A DNA stretch of 64,000 nucleotides. Source: Bretschneidera sinensis. Taxonomy: Eukaryota; Streptophyta; Magnoliopsida; Brassicales; Akaniaceae. Shown here one piece after another: positions 10,641 through 23,477 of the stretch. Position numbers and translations under genes: made by a program. The stretch covers positions 59,685,001 through 59,749,000 of the forward strand of contig CM043702.1 in assembly GCA_023935145.1 (NCBI GenBank). The letters run 5' to 3'. The number at the start of each line of letters is the position of its first letter. Position 1 is the stretch's first letter. The notes under the pieces are model-generated. The model searched no databases, was not told where the DNA came from, and worked only from the letters and a program-made list of their open reading frames with translations.

Positions 10641-11906
10641 TGAGTGGATGATTATGGATTTCCTAAGCGTGATTTACTTGAGCCACTAAAGTAAATAACT
10701 TGGTCAAACCCTTGGTAATTTTTACATGAATATATCCCATACATTCATGAGTCTTCAATCTTCAAACAGTCCACCATACTTCCTTGTGCAGTCCTTGATT
10801 CGCCTCAATAAAACTCTATCAACCTCTAAGTAACTTTACATACATCAAATATATATAAGAAACCTTGATCAAAAGTCAAGGGGAATTATATCGGAGGGAG
10901 ATAAAAATTTTCATTGAGAGAAATAAGAGAATGAGAGGTATGCAAATCCCATTTAAAATTGAATAACAAAAAATAATATCAATAAATTTAACCAACTGCT
11001 AAGGTCTAAGTCCAATAGTCATCCACTTGTACAATCAAATTGTATCAATAAACAATAAAAATTCTATTCTAGTTTTGACTATTTCTTCTTAGATTGCAAT
11101 TCTAATCCCATTATGCTTCGAAAAACTATTTTTAATCTTATTCCAAATAAGATTAAGATTCTTTGTTCATTAGAATTCACAATTCCAATATGATTAGGAT
11201 TTTAGAGTTTTCATTCCTAATCAAATTCCAATTTCTTTAAAACTTTTGATTTTTGAAATTAAGAACAATTTTTAATTAATTAAACCAATTTAATTTAATA
11301 CTTTTGAATATAAAAATTAATCTTTTAAATTTCAAAAAATTTAAAATAATTTCAAAAACTCTTTAAAAAACCAAAAAAACTGGTTTTTACATTACATAGT
11401 CGACAGTCCATTATGGTATCCGGCTGTCAAAAGTTTTTGTTAAAACATTCGATAAGGTTATGAGGGTACAATCGACTATCCAGTTGGGGAGGTTAATTGT
11501 CCAAAGTTTCTGCTTAATTCTTCAATCAGGTTCAAAGGGAAAAATCAATTGTTCCCACGAGCTGGTCGACCGCCCCTACGAAATGTATAGATTTTTTTAT
11601 GTTTTTCTTGTGAATTTTTTTAAAAAAAAAAAAAAAATTCTTTTTGATCCAAAATCATATTTTGATCAAAAAAATTATTCATAGTAAATCTTTATTGATT
11701 TAATTCACTTAAAAAACATTTTATAATTTCTTTATTATAACTGTTTCTTGAATTCCCTTAACCTAAGGTTTCATAAACCCTAATCTAACTCTTTAGATTT
11801 TGAGTTTGCAATCAGTATAATTTATAAGATCAAATCTTTTAAAGCCAAGATAATAGAGTCAAAATCATTCTAATAATTCATAGAGTTGGTTATGAAACCA
11901 CTATAA
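10641..11906. other. AT-rich sequence without recognisable gene
   Basis: No coding similarity is visible. It probably contains the decayed 5' internal region of the inverted family-B element, since a primer-site-like stretch (11888-11899, minus strand TGGTTTCATAAC) lies at its right edge. A few GTCGAC-type motifs occur at about 11400-11580. Confidence 0.5.
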
Positions 11907-11913
11907 GTCCACT

Positions 11914-13460
11914 GGTATGCTAATGCTGTGGAAATTAAAAAATTTTCATACTAATAAACTTAATTCCAAGAATCTCTCTATGAATCTATAAGAATAAAAC
12001 TATTATCTCCATACAAGGTTAGGGATTTATTAAGATTCACATGTGAATTCGTTGGAGAGCTCACAAGTCATTCAAGTGTTTGACCTCTAAGGGTATCTAC
12101 ACAAACAACCAAGAATAATGATCTCCTTATCTGGGGTATCAAATACTGTGTGAGGTAGAGTACTAGGGTTGGGCGAAAATTTCTAAGTGTTTGCTCTAAG
12201 TATTTTTAGTTTTTAGAGAGAAAACAATTTTTTTCGGTTAACTTTTAGGGGTTTTATCAAATAGAACCTTTATATAGAGCCCTTACTCCTAAAAGCTCAA
12301 GGGCTTTTAAAATTGAAATTAAACCTAAGGTTTAATTAATTCTTAGAATTCTCTCTATTAGCCTTATGTGTGTGACCCCCTTAGGTTCAATATTGCGCTA
12401 GCAATAGGTCATAACTTTTACGTAACAATTGGATCCTATCCAATTAATTAAAACTCCTTTTAATTTTAGTTCAAACTAAAATTCTTTTTAATTCCCTATT
12501 TAATTAAGAATTATTTACAATTAATTCTGAATGGTTTCTTCAAGTCAAGATTGATATATGTTATTATGTCATGACTACCTAGGCAATATGAATTAATGTG
12601 AACTTTTTATTGACAGTTATTGTACAATTCAGTCATTTCATCATACAATGTCCCTAATTAAACTTAAGGCATGGATTTACAGTCAAGTCTCAATCATTTA
12701 ATCATATGTATCTTGATTTCAAGTCCATAACTTAGGTGAAATTAGAAACTCTTTTCTAATTTGCATCCCACATTGGCTAAGGAATTTCCAAGCTGTGACT
12801 TAATCAGATCACATAAGACATTCTCTCTCTTTTACTGAAAGTAATGGATCCTCTATTGTAAACTCACATACCTCTATACATAAGTGGTCATACCTAATTA
12901 CTATCCTTTTGTGACCAATGATTAGAATCAAATTTAGGTAGCATCAAAGCATGATGACCTATACACAAGATATCCATAGTACTTATTCATTTACAATGTA
13001 AGAACTCCTATTGATAGCCAATAAAATTTCCATTAGGAATTTCTTAATCGAGTCAGTTTGGTGTATCTGTTCTGTAACAAACATCTACATAACTTGTTCT
13101 AGTATCTCATAAACTAGTGATCATGAAATCAATCACTCTCAACTCAATCAGGAAACACAGTATGTACTAATCTATCCTAATTCATTAATGCCTTTCTTAG
13201 TGATCTTATGATTAGGAACATTTAGGAATAAATCTTAAAGAAATACATCTCACAAGTATGATCTTATCATTGTACTTATTTTCGTTGCTCTTATTATATG
13301 GGCTTTATCATATAATGCACAAGCAGTGATTTGTAACAAACATGATAAATAAAATAAATGTAATTAATTCTTATTTATTGATAATAAATGAATAAGATTA
13401 ATTACAAGTAATATTTTCATAATATCAAATGTTATTGGCTTATAGGGCATACTACTATCA
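11914..13460 (-). repeat. Second family-B copia LTR, inverted
   Basis: On the minus strand it starts TGATAGTAGTATGCCC and runs with clear similarity to 7959 onward. A TATA box (CTATATAAAGG on the minus strand) lies at about 12268-12278. The inner boundary near 11914 is set by a CA end and a degraded Met-tRNA primer site just beyond. Outside 13460 there is no polypurine tract, so this is a 5' LTR or a remnant of one. Confidence 0.7.
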
Positions 13461-13836
13461 GGATAAACTAACATGTTAACTTCAATAAATCTTCCATTTT
13501 CATATGTGGATATGTAAACTCCCTTTTTCCACCATGCTTATATTAAGCCAAAATCGCACCATTGTTCAACAACAATTCTTGGAAAGATATTTTTTCTTCT
13601 ATCTAAGTCAAAGAAATGTTCTCCTAGATGTGTTAGAAAAATACACACTAATTTCCAACAATAGAGCTACTTGGACTCCATCTAGCAAGCCATACAAACT
13701 TATGAATTATGCAAATATCACTCGCTCATTACAAAAGTCACTACATGAGTCCCTTGAGCCCTTGTTGTCCGATTATACCACTGCGAGCATCTTATAATCT
13801 TGCTGCCCATGTGAACCTTTGACTTGGATACTACTT
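13461..13836. other. Unassigned sequence between two copia LTRs
   Basis: I see no known domain. A 97-codon open stretch here has no recognisable motif and I do not call it a gene. A primer-site-like string lies at about 13779-13795. Confidence 0.4.
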
Positions 13837-14278
13837 TGTTAAGAATAACGTAAAGATAAAACAAATAGAACACACATAATTTACGTGGTTCTAAGATAAA
13901 ACTCATACATCCATGGTCGATGATGAGAGAGATTTCACTATAATTGAATGGAGTACAAATTTGTCGATAGATAGAACTCTCCAAACCTTAACCCCTAATA
14001 CACCCAATTTGACTGCCAAATATTGAATAGGAAAAAAGAATACAAAACCTTAGTATTTATACATGTCCATATTGCGAGGCTTTGTCCTCAATTTCTTGGA
14101 CTAGTTAATTATACCCACTTAAATCATGGGTCCCAAGAAATGAGCCTCTGATAGGCCTTTAATTTTGTTACTCCGTTTAGCTTTCAGCTTCACTTCTCTC
14201 CTCTTGGCTACACTACACTCCACTTAAGACCTTATTGATATTAGATTTGGGCCTAAAGAATTTAAGCAATGTTTAACA
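13837..14278 (-). repeat. Short LTR of copia element C
   Basis: 442 bp with inverted ends TGTTAA...TTAACA. On the minus strand it is preceded by a purine tract (AAGGTAGAGATT) and contains a TATA box (about 14055-14065). It therefore looks like the 3' LTR of the decayed copia whose pol lies to the right. No partner LTR was found. Confidence 0.62.
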
Positions 14279-14886
14279 AATCTCTACCTTGGCTTGGATT
14301 CTCACAAATAACATAATACTCTCCACCTTCTCCATAAAGCCCCCAAATAGGCATAAGTCAAATACTACAAAAAACACCAATTAAGTCCAAGAAAAGATTG
14401 AGCTTGGACAATGAAAGTGGTTTAGTCAACATATATGTTGTTCTGATCTCCTCAATCTAGTGGATGACACTCTTATTATTATAATGAACAACGATCACAT
14501 TATGAACCAAACATTCACTAAACAAACCTTTTAACCAAATAACTTTCTTGATTGCCTTTATTATAGTTATATACAATCTACCTCTATAGTCGAAAAAGAA
14601 ATAATTAGTTAAGGAATAGCCTTCCAACTAATAGTACATCTACAAAGAGTAAACACATAACCTATTGTATATCTTTTTTTTAAACAAGATCACTTGCAAA
14701 ATTTGAATCAACAGAGTGTACAACATTGCTTATATGACCTCCAAATTTCAAACACACATCTGAAGTACCTCTCAAATCCTAAAAAAAATCCACTTAACAA
14801 CGTTCCAATGCTTTTTTCCTATATTACCCATATACATATTAACTATATTAATTATCTGTGCAATATCTAGATGGGTGCATACCATG

Positions 14887-14936
<50 letters not shown>

Positions 14937-16735
14937 CTCCCAACAACACTAGAATTGGGAGCATGTGACATGTACTCTTCGTTTCATCTATCTGTGGAGA
15001 CAAAGTAACTAAATATCTGAAGTAAGTAGTAAGAGGAGTGAGGGTTTAGCATTATTCATGGCAAAATGTTACAAAATTTTCTTAATGTACTTCTTTTGTG
15101 TCAAATATAACAAACCTGCAACTTTATCTCTTTTGATCTCTATGCCAAGAGTATTCTTAGTTGGACCCAAGTTTCTCATCTCAAACTCATTATTGAGCAG
15201 TACTTGCAGGTTAAAGATCTTAGACACACTCTTATAAGCTATGAGGATATCATCCACATACAACAACAAGTAAATAAATGAACCATTAGCAAACTTCCCG
15301 AGATACACGTACTTCTTGAATACCCAGTGCTAACCATGAAGGAATTAAATTGCTTGTACTACTAATAAGGAGATTATTTCAAACCATATAAGGACTTCTT
15401 TAACAAACAAACATAGTCTTTCTAGCCATCATTAACAAAACTCTAATGTTGATGCATGTATTTCAAGCTCACCATGCAAAAATGTTATTATCACATTAAG
15501 CTATTCTAATTCCAAATTATGTATAGAAATCAAAAAGAGCAAAACTTGAATGGAACTATGCTTTACAACAAGAGACAACACATCATTAAAATCAACTTTT
15601 GCAACTTGATTGCATCCATTAGCAACTAGTCATGCTTTATGTCTTGCACTCTCAACTTTTAAGATATTTTTCTTCTTCTTGAACACTCATTTGCAACCAA
15701 CTATTTTCTTACCCACTAGTGGTTTCACTAATTCCCATCTCTAATTCTTCTCAGTTGACTCCATCTCTTCACGTATGGCTACTAGTCACTTTGAAGAATA
15801 TGCATAAGCTATGACTTTTGTATATGTGGAAGTCTCATATATATCACTGGTTTCTTATGCAACTAATAGATAATAGGTAACCATATCGGTACAACTAAAC
15901 AAAACAACATAATTATACCTCAATGGTGGTGTAGTCTCTATTCTTGGCCTATGTTTCACAATACTGTAAAGTTCATCTTGTGTTTGCTATTTACCTAAAT
16001 TATCATTCTATTCAAAAACAAGCTAAGTGGTAATAGTGCTCTCCACATGAGTTGAATCAGAACATTCCAACTCCACTTGTTGTGTGCTACTCTTAACCTG
16101 ATCAATATCATAAGTAACAAACTTCTCTTTCTCTGGGTTAAGCATAACAAATTTATCAAAAGTATCTTCTTTATTAATAAAATATTTAAGAGACTTAGGA
16201 TCAGAATACCAAAATATGTACCCTTTCACCTCATCAACATTACTAAGAAAAATGCATGTTTTATCCCTAAGATCTAATTTATGTAAGACATTTAAAAACC
16301 TTCAACATAGAATAATCAAGAGAGTAACTAGACCATACATCATGTGGTTTTTAACTCTATAGCTAAAGCAAAAGATCAATTCACCAGGTAACATGTAATA
16401 AATACTGCCTCTGTACAAAACTCATATGATAAACCAACGTATGAGAACATACAACGAACTCTCTCCAAAAGAGTTATGTTTATACTCTCAGTATCCCCAT
16501 TCTACTATGATGTACGTCTGACTGTCTTGTGCCTAACAATACCCTTACCTCTGTGGTACTCATCAAACTCATTGGAGAAAAATTCTAAACCATTGTTTAT
16601 CCTAAACTTGTTAATTTACTTTCTTGTTTGCTTCTCTATCATAGCTCTCTACCACATAAAATGATTGGGCAAATGATCCTTGTGCTTCAACATAAATGCC
16701 CAAGTCTTGAGTAGTCATCGATGAATCTAAGCATA
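14279..16735 (-). pseudogene. Copia element C pol remnant: RT and integrase C-terminus
   Basis: The best part is 15069-15308: YLLLYVDDILIAYKS with an intact YVDD box, then LNNEFEMRNLGPTKNTLGIEI, which is copia RT palm. Near 16023-16229 lies GYIFWYSDPKSLKYF, the conserved copia integrase tail before RT. Integrase core similarity continues to 16735 in broken frames. At 16731-16735 (GCATA) a LARD-like element inserted; the gene resumes at 32869. Confidence 0.75.
14895..14930. repeat. AT microsatellite
   Basis: An uninterrupted run of about 18 AT repeats within the decayed copia C sequence. Confidence 0.95.
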
Positions 16736-18176
16736 TATAGAGTCCAGTATTTTAATTAGAATATTTAAAATCACAGGACAACACCTAGATGAGTATTCAA
16801 TGTTTTTGTTCAAATTTGAGTTATAATCTTTTCATATTGGGACTTATGAAACTAGAAACAAGTTTATAAAATGAGAATTTAAGTAATAAATTTTGTTTTG
16901 GGAGAAATGCTGAATTTTAAAGTGTTAGGGGTAGTTTGGGAAAGAGATGGGCAGAAGGTTAAATAATCAATTAAGAAAGAAATTTAGTATAAATAATAGG
17001 AGAGAGAGAGAGAATCCAACTTTTTGCTAGGTTTCTCTAGAAGAGTCTAAGAGAGAGGAGAAAAAGATAGGAGAAAATAAAAGAGAGAAAATGAAAGAAA
17101 AGAATAAAGAGAGGAAGAAAAAGGGAAAAAGATAAGAAAAGTCCTGCAAAAATTAAGGTAATGATCCAATCTTCTCTATCTTTATTTCTTCAATCTTTTC
17201 TAGTAAACTAAGATTTTAATTTGGAGTCTTAAATTTGAAGCTTTTTGAGAAAAGTTCAAAGAAAAACAAGTTTGAGTTTCAAAAATGGGTTTTATGTTAG
17301 GTTTACTAGTTTGATTTGTTTTAACTTGAAATTTTGCTTTGGGTAATGTAAAATTTTTGATTTAAAACCCTTAGAAACTTGTATCTTTGAAGATTTGGAA
17401 AGAACTTTTGAAATCAAGAAGAAATTTGGAGAAAAAGATGTGTTTTCGGGAAGAAGAGTTCTGATTTAAAGGGACCTAGTCGATTGGAGAAGGATTTTGG
17501 TCTACTTTGGAAGGACCCATTCATTTGGTTCATATGTCCAGTCAAATGGATCAAGTGCCAGAGGAATTGGGACCTTTAATAGTTGACTGGATCTTGTTGA
17601 TTTTTGAAAATTTGACTTTTTTCTTCAGTTTTTCAGTGTGAAACCTTTCGAAAGTGATTTTAATATTTATATACTTTGAAAGTATGATTACAACACCTTA
17701 AAGAGAGTTAGTATTCATAAAATTAAAATAGCATTGAGATCCAAAGTAAATGATTTGAAAAAAAGCTTAATGCATCGATTTCTTTTATTTTTGTTTTGTG
17801 CGAAGTGCGCACATAATATTTTAAAGTGTGAGAAAACCTTTGGTTGTTAGGAATTTCTTTTAAATGAATTTAAGTAATGCAATTAATTGTTATTCATTCT
17901 TAGGCACTAGTGGGAAAATCTTTGAGAGAGAAAGGAAATAAATGGATTGCGTAGCGAGGTGAGTTTCACTTTACTTCTAGTAAGCGTTGTAAATTGTTTA
18001 ACCAAAATAATAGGTTAAAAGTATATGAATATAAATGCATATGGAAATATTAATAATAATATTATGTGAACTATATATGTATATAAGGCATGGAGGTAAA
18101 GAAATAAGCATAATATGTCATGATGGCGCAAATGACTTAGTAAATGATTATGGAAATACAAATAATATTGTTACGA

Positions 18177-18183
<7 letters not shown>

Positions 18184-18231
<48 letters not shown>
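18184..18231. repeat. AT microsatellite
   Basis: About 24 uninterrupted AT units in the 5' LTR. The 3' LTR lacks them at the matching place (about 31530), so the expansion came after insertion. Confidence 0.95.
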
Positions 18232-18233
<2 letters not shown>

Positions 18234-18369
18234 ATGTATAAGAATTGAGTATAGAAATGGCTTGATGTCTATAATTGTAATGAAAATGATTGATTTGGTT
18301 GTTATGAGATTGTGATGTGGTTGGTTAATGAATGATGATTGCATATTCATTGCTTTATGAATGCATTTC

Positions 18370-18372
<3 letters not shown>

Positions 18373-18408
<36 letters not shown>

Positions 18409-18431
18409 ATTTTTATTTATATATGTATACA

Positions 18432-18464
<33 letters not shown>

Positions 18465-18575
18465 GTATATGTATGTATCTATATACATATACATATACAT
18501 ATATATATATATATACACACACATATATACATACATATACATATATATACATATATGTATGTATGTATATAGTTA
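18373..18575. repeat. Compound AT/GT microsatellite
   Basis: About 200 bp of alternating AT, GTATAT and CATATA runs. The matching place in the 3' LTR (about 31689-31705) has a much shorter run. Open frames here only encode Tyr-Ile-His repeats. Confidence 0.93.
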
Positions 18576-18599
18576 GTGTATTATAAGATGGGGAGTGGT

Positions 18600-19085
18600 G
18601 AGATTACGGTAGGTCCTTTCCCACAAGAGGTGATAGGGTACCGAATATGGTTGGACGTGTAAGACCTCAGCCAGTAAGAGGTGGAGGAGGATCCATTTGA
18701 TAAAAGAATCTATTCTAGTAAGGGGTAAGGGAGGATTCGAGTTGTATTTGTTATGATTGACGTACTGGTTAGTGGTAAGACATCCCCATTGTTATATTAT
18801 TTGCCTATTAAGGGGCAGTGTGATGAGTTTAGACCAGTGAGGGGCAATGACATACGATGAGTCGAAACATGATTATACATTCATTACATTTCATTGCATT
18901 GTATTGCAGTGCACTTTATGTCACTAGTGATTGATGTATTGATGAGAATTGGCCCATGAGAGGCACCTATGGTTGTTAGCCCATTAAAAGGCATTTGTTA
19001 TTATTCGATTAGCCCATTGAGGGGCTTGAGATATGAATGACCCATGAAGGGCATGTGATGTGACAAGCCCAGTGGAGGGCATGAA
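18600..19085 (+). repeat. Degenerate GCCCA-N-GAGGGGC repeats in LTR
   Basis: Short units of the type CCCATTGAGGGGC, CCAGTGAGGGGCA and CCCATGAAGGGCA recur about every 30-60 bp. Their GCCC and GGGC arms can pair, so each is a small inverted repeat. The 3' LTR keeps the same block at about 31750-32175, which shows it predates the insertion. Confidence 0.75.
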
Positions 19086-19777
19086 ATGTCGATTGTTGTA
19101 AATTGAAAGACGTAGAGATGATTGTTTCTCATAAATGGTTGATCTATATTATGTGTGGATGTGATTTAGATTACAAATTTTTTGATAAATTAAGAACTCT
19201 AGTATTGTTTGAAATGATGATTAATTCATTTTGTGATAAGAAATAAGAAAAGTAAATCGAAGTTTTACACATATAAGTCGTACTATATTTATAATTACAA
19301 TAATGACCTACATAGTAAGATCGGTTATTAATGAATTACGTTTCAAAGTGAGTACTTCTAGTAATGTGTTTCTCACTAAGCTTTTTAGCTCATCCTTTTA
19401 TTTTTACTAACATTTCAAGAAAGCAACATAAGTTTTTTGATCAAAGTTAAAAGGAGTCCTCGTACACGGCATCCTAATTTCTTTAATATTTTGAGAGTCT
19501 AAGTTTAGTTATAGTCTAGCAATTGTAAAAGTTTTCAAATTAGTTGTACTTAAGGAGGTCCCTTTGTACTTGTATCCTTTCTGAGACTTTAAAATTTGTT
19601 TTATTGTATTAAAAGGTCTCATGTGTGTAAAATCGTATGTTGTTTAGATTAAAAATGTTTGAAAAGAATGTTGTTTGAATTGTGAGTTTTGTACGGTTGC
19701 ATCTTGAATTAAGGTGCTCAGTATTGAAAGGTAATGGAACTGCTCTGAGTAGGGTCCATTCAGGATGGGTCGTTACA

Positions 19778-22700
19778 TTTTTGGTATCAAAGCTTTGGTT
19801 TTAAGGTTCTGTAGAATTTAGTTGCATAATGCATGATACATGGTGTGGTTTTAGGAAGTTGGTTGTGCAAAGTTAGAGAGGATGCCGTTTAGGAGTGTAA
19901 CTAGTAATGGTTTAGGTGGGAGTAATTGTCTTGGGATTAAAGTCGAGTCGACTTGTGTTTGGGTGCTATATGAATTGATGTTGTTGAGATGGCTTTGTTG
20001 TGTTTGTGAATTGCCATGATGACACCTTCAATGAGAATTATAATATAAATGCCTTGATATGATGAAGTGTTTTGTTTGATATATCATTCACGTGTGTTTG
20101 TGGAAATGTTATGGTGTAGAAAAGTGAAAAGAGTAAGGGAAGATTTTCCCTTAAGTGATATGTTTTACTGAAGATGGTTTTTATTTTGATTTTGTAATTA
20201 TTAGTAAATTATGGGTTAATTGCTAGTTAAAGGGCCTATAGTTATTGTTGTGACTGATTTTCTAATGTAAGAATTAACTACGTAATGTTTGAATTAAGAA
20301 GTGGTTATTGTAGAGATTGTGAATTTGAAATAGGGGAAGTCGTGAGAATAGGTCTATTTGTACGTATGCTTGGATGATGAATATGAGAGAAAGATAGTTA
20401 TTTAGATATTGAAATTGGAGCAATTTGAGGGTTTGGGTTATGTTTACTGATTAGAAAATGTGGGAAAGTTTAAGAATTTGGAAGTTACACCAACTCATAG
20501 AAATTGTAAGCATCTCATTAGGAAGTGGGATTTGAGAAGGATGATTAAAATATTGGAAAGAGTGTAGATAGCATAATGAGTATAAAAGGGAAATTTGTTG
20601 GACAAGGGGTTAGTGTAAGGAACAAGGTTTAGTAGGGAGTGATTGCGGTAAAATGAGAGAAATAAATTAAGTAGAGGAATAATTGGGTTAGGAAAATCGC
20701 AAATGAATATTTACGATAGTTTGGAATTTTGGGAAAGATAGTAAATAAAGTATATTGGGAAATAAAGATTGTTATATTGGAATTTGTTATGGAAAGAGGT
20801 GTAGTGAAATTTGATTTTATCTTAAATATTAAATGAAGTTTGATTTAAGAAGATGATGGATCTTGATTATAGAATAAAGAATGAATGATTAAATAGTTAA
20901 TCCTAGTTGACTAAACTTAAGAGTTTGATTTTCTTAGAGATATGAATTTGTCGAATGCAATTTGGGTCTAATAGAAGATGCTTGATGTCTAACTAAGATG
21001 TTTGAAGTGCTTAAAAAATCTAAAAGTTAGTGGGATATAGAATTGTTGAAAGAGTTACTATGAAAAAGAGATGGGTATAAAAAGTGAGATCAAAAGAATT
21101 GTAATATGAGTTAATAAAATAAAGTTCAAATTGAGATAATGTGTTACAACCCTTATTGATACTTAATGATGAAAACTTGTAAATAGTCAGTGATGATGTA
21201 AAAGGGAGAGTTTTATAAGAGAAAGGTTAATAAAAATTTCAATGGAGTTGAGAGTACACTAGGAAGGGATAGTGTTGGGAGAAATGCTCGGTAAAAGAGA
21301 TAGTTGAGAGAATATAAGTTATTAAATGTTGTAAATATTGTGACATAGCTTAATGTAAATTGAAAGGAAGATCTTAACTAATCAAGGAGCTATGGAGAAG
21401 CATTAAAGAGATGAGGATAGACTTTTACTAGTGTATGAAGGAAAATATAAATCATGATCGGATTACGAGTTACCTTTGAAGAATTGTGTAAGATGTTATG
21501 TTATGAACATTAAGTACTATATTCGAAGACTATTAGTTATAGTGAATTGACAGAAATTCTTTGATTTTGACATATATCGGGTGATTTAACATAAGAATTG
21601 ATAAGGAGAAGTTTGGAAGTGAAGTGTTAAATAGTTTTCTAGAAGATTGGTTTTTTTTTTAAAAAAGGGCCGGGAAGAAAAATGAGAAAGAAGAAGGATT
21701 TGAAAGTGTAGTTAAGTCAAGAGTGTAATTCAAATGCGTAAAGGTTTATTTGAAATATAGATGTGGAATAAGGAAATTAAGATGTTGTGGTTCGATGAGC
21801 TAAATGATAAGAGATTGAGTAAGAAGTAAGGAATCTATAGTATCACCCAGTTATTGCAAAAGAAAAAAGTAATTGAGTTTGAGATAGACGAAGAAATTTA
21901 CAGTTAAAATGCAATAAGTTTTGTTGTTAGGATGAAAAGGAAATGGAATGATTCAGTAAGGATGAAAAGAAGTAAAGAGTATATTAATTTCAGTATGAGA
22001 ATTTTGTAGATTAATGTTTGATTAATGTAAAGTTGAAACTTTCTATGAAGTATTAACTTGAAAAGGGTGAAACTATTGGTGATGTTGAAAAATAGAACGG
22101 TTGAAATTAAAAAAGGGATGGAAACATAAGAAGTTGAGTTGAAAAGAAATAAAAATCCAAATTTTAGAAGGAAAATTAAGTACAAATCAAGGTATTATAA
22201 GTATAATCGAGAAGAAAGTTAAAAAATTTGGAATAAGTTATTCGTTTCAGAAACATAAGTGAAAATTTATTAATGCAAGGACTATCAATTTAGTAAGTGA
22301 TAGAAACACTCTTACAAATTCTTGGGGTGTAGAGTTATCTAAAGTGTATATCTGAGAGTTTTCTAATTAAGAGAAATATGGATTAGGCACGAAGGGTAAA
22401 GTATATAATATGGAGAATAAGTAGAAGAATTCTAAGCGAATGATAACTTGAAGTACTATCAACCCCAAAAGGAAGGTTTAATAAGTTCAAGTAAAAGTTG
22501 AAGACAAGGTTAAATAAGTTATTATTAAAATCAAATAAGTGACGAAGTTGGAGAAGAAATTTATAGAATGGAGTTTATTAGCAATAAATGGAAGTAACTA
22601 GGTTATCATTGTACAAGCAATGTTATAAATTGGATTAAAATTTAATATTGTTGTTGAAGAAAGATTAGTCAAATTAGAGTTACGAAGGAGAATAAAGTTC

Positions 22701-23477
22701 TTAACTTTTACTACCGTGATGAATTACATAAGAATTATTGGTAAGAATACCCCAGTTGGTGGTGGATGAATTAGAGTTTGATGGAGATAATAAAAGAGAA
22801 ACCTGGGTTCAAATTAGAATGCGCTGAGTAGATAGAGTAAGTTACTAATTAAATTAACTTGTTGAAGGATAGTAGAAATTTCTTGTAAATGATTGAAAGG
22901 TTGAATCACAGTTGATTATTTCATTTCCATAGGTGGATTAGGACTGTAAAGTAAAGGAATTGAGAATTTGAGAAAATGACTAAGTTGAATTGAGTATGAA
23001 AATTTTGTAATGATATTAATAATATCAAAGTATTGTGTATTTTTCCTTGAGGAAGAAATGACTAAGGGATTGGAGAAAGTGATAAGTTGATAAGTGGCTC
23101 TGTGAAGAGACATCTTGGGAGAGAGGCACGATTTAAAGTTTGTACTAAGTTTAAGAACCTTGAAGTGTGAAGTTGAGACAAAAAATTAAGGACTTAGAGA
23201 GGAGTATGAAATGGTACATTTTTTGTCTTTGAAGCTCTACAACAAAAGAAAGATGTAAGGAATTTAAGTAATACTCTTGGTTAGGAATATGTGAATTGAG
23301 GGACTTGTTATGTGAATTGAAGAACTAGATGAAGGAGAAAGAATGAACTAAGGATGAATAGTTGTTAGAGGGGCAAACATCGCTTGTTAAATAAGAAGAG
23401 TTTTTTGTAAAATAGAACGGAGTTTATTAAAATAGTGCATTAGATTACTCCAGTGATAATTAGTTAGTTGGAAACGA
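19778..23477 (+). other. Non-coding interior of LARD-like element
   Basis: 3.7 kb of A/G/T-rich, C-poor sequence. I see no gag, protease, RT, RNase H or integrase motif on either strand and no long frame. The C-poverty fits heavy C-to-T loss. The interior continues at 29817-30009 beyond copia element 2. Confidence 0.75.
19782..19793 (+). other. Primer binding site of LARD-like element
   Basis: TGGTATCAAAGC, four bases after the LTR. It differs by one G-to-A from the Met-tRNA site TGGTATCAGAGC. Confidence 0.85.

Larger units (their letters stand above)
16736..19777 (+). repeat. 5' LTR of LARD-like element
   Basis: 3042 bp ending GGGTCGTTACA. A TATA box (GTATAAATAATAGG, about 16987-17000) is followed by an AG-rich stretch. 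About 480 bp later lies a block of TCGACT/AGTCAA motifs (about 17475-17590), also present in the 3' LTR at 30745-30900. The LTR then holds AT microsatellites and a region of GCCCA...GGGGC repeats. Confidence 0.85.

Noticed and set aside
12766..12780. CATCCCACATTGG in the inverted family-B LTR as another USE
   Set aside because: It differs in the core end, is on the strand opposite to that LTR's transcription and has no TATA at the 33-bp distance.
18339..18586. Several overlapping open frames rich in Tyr, Ile and His
   Set aside because: Microsatellite artefacts on both strands inside the LARD LTR.
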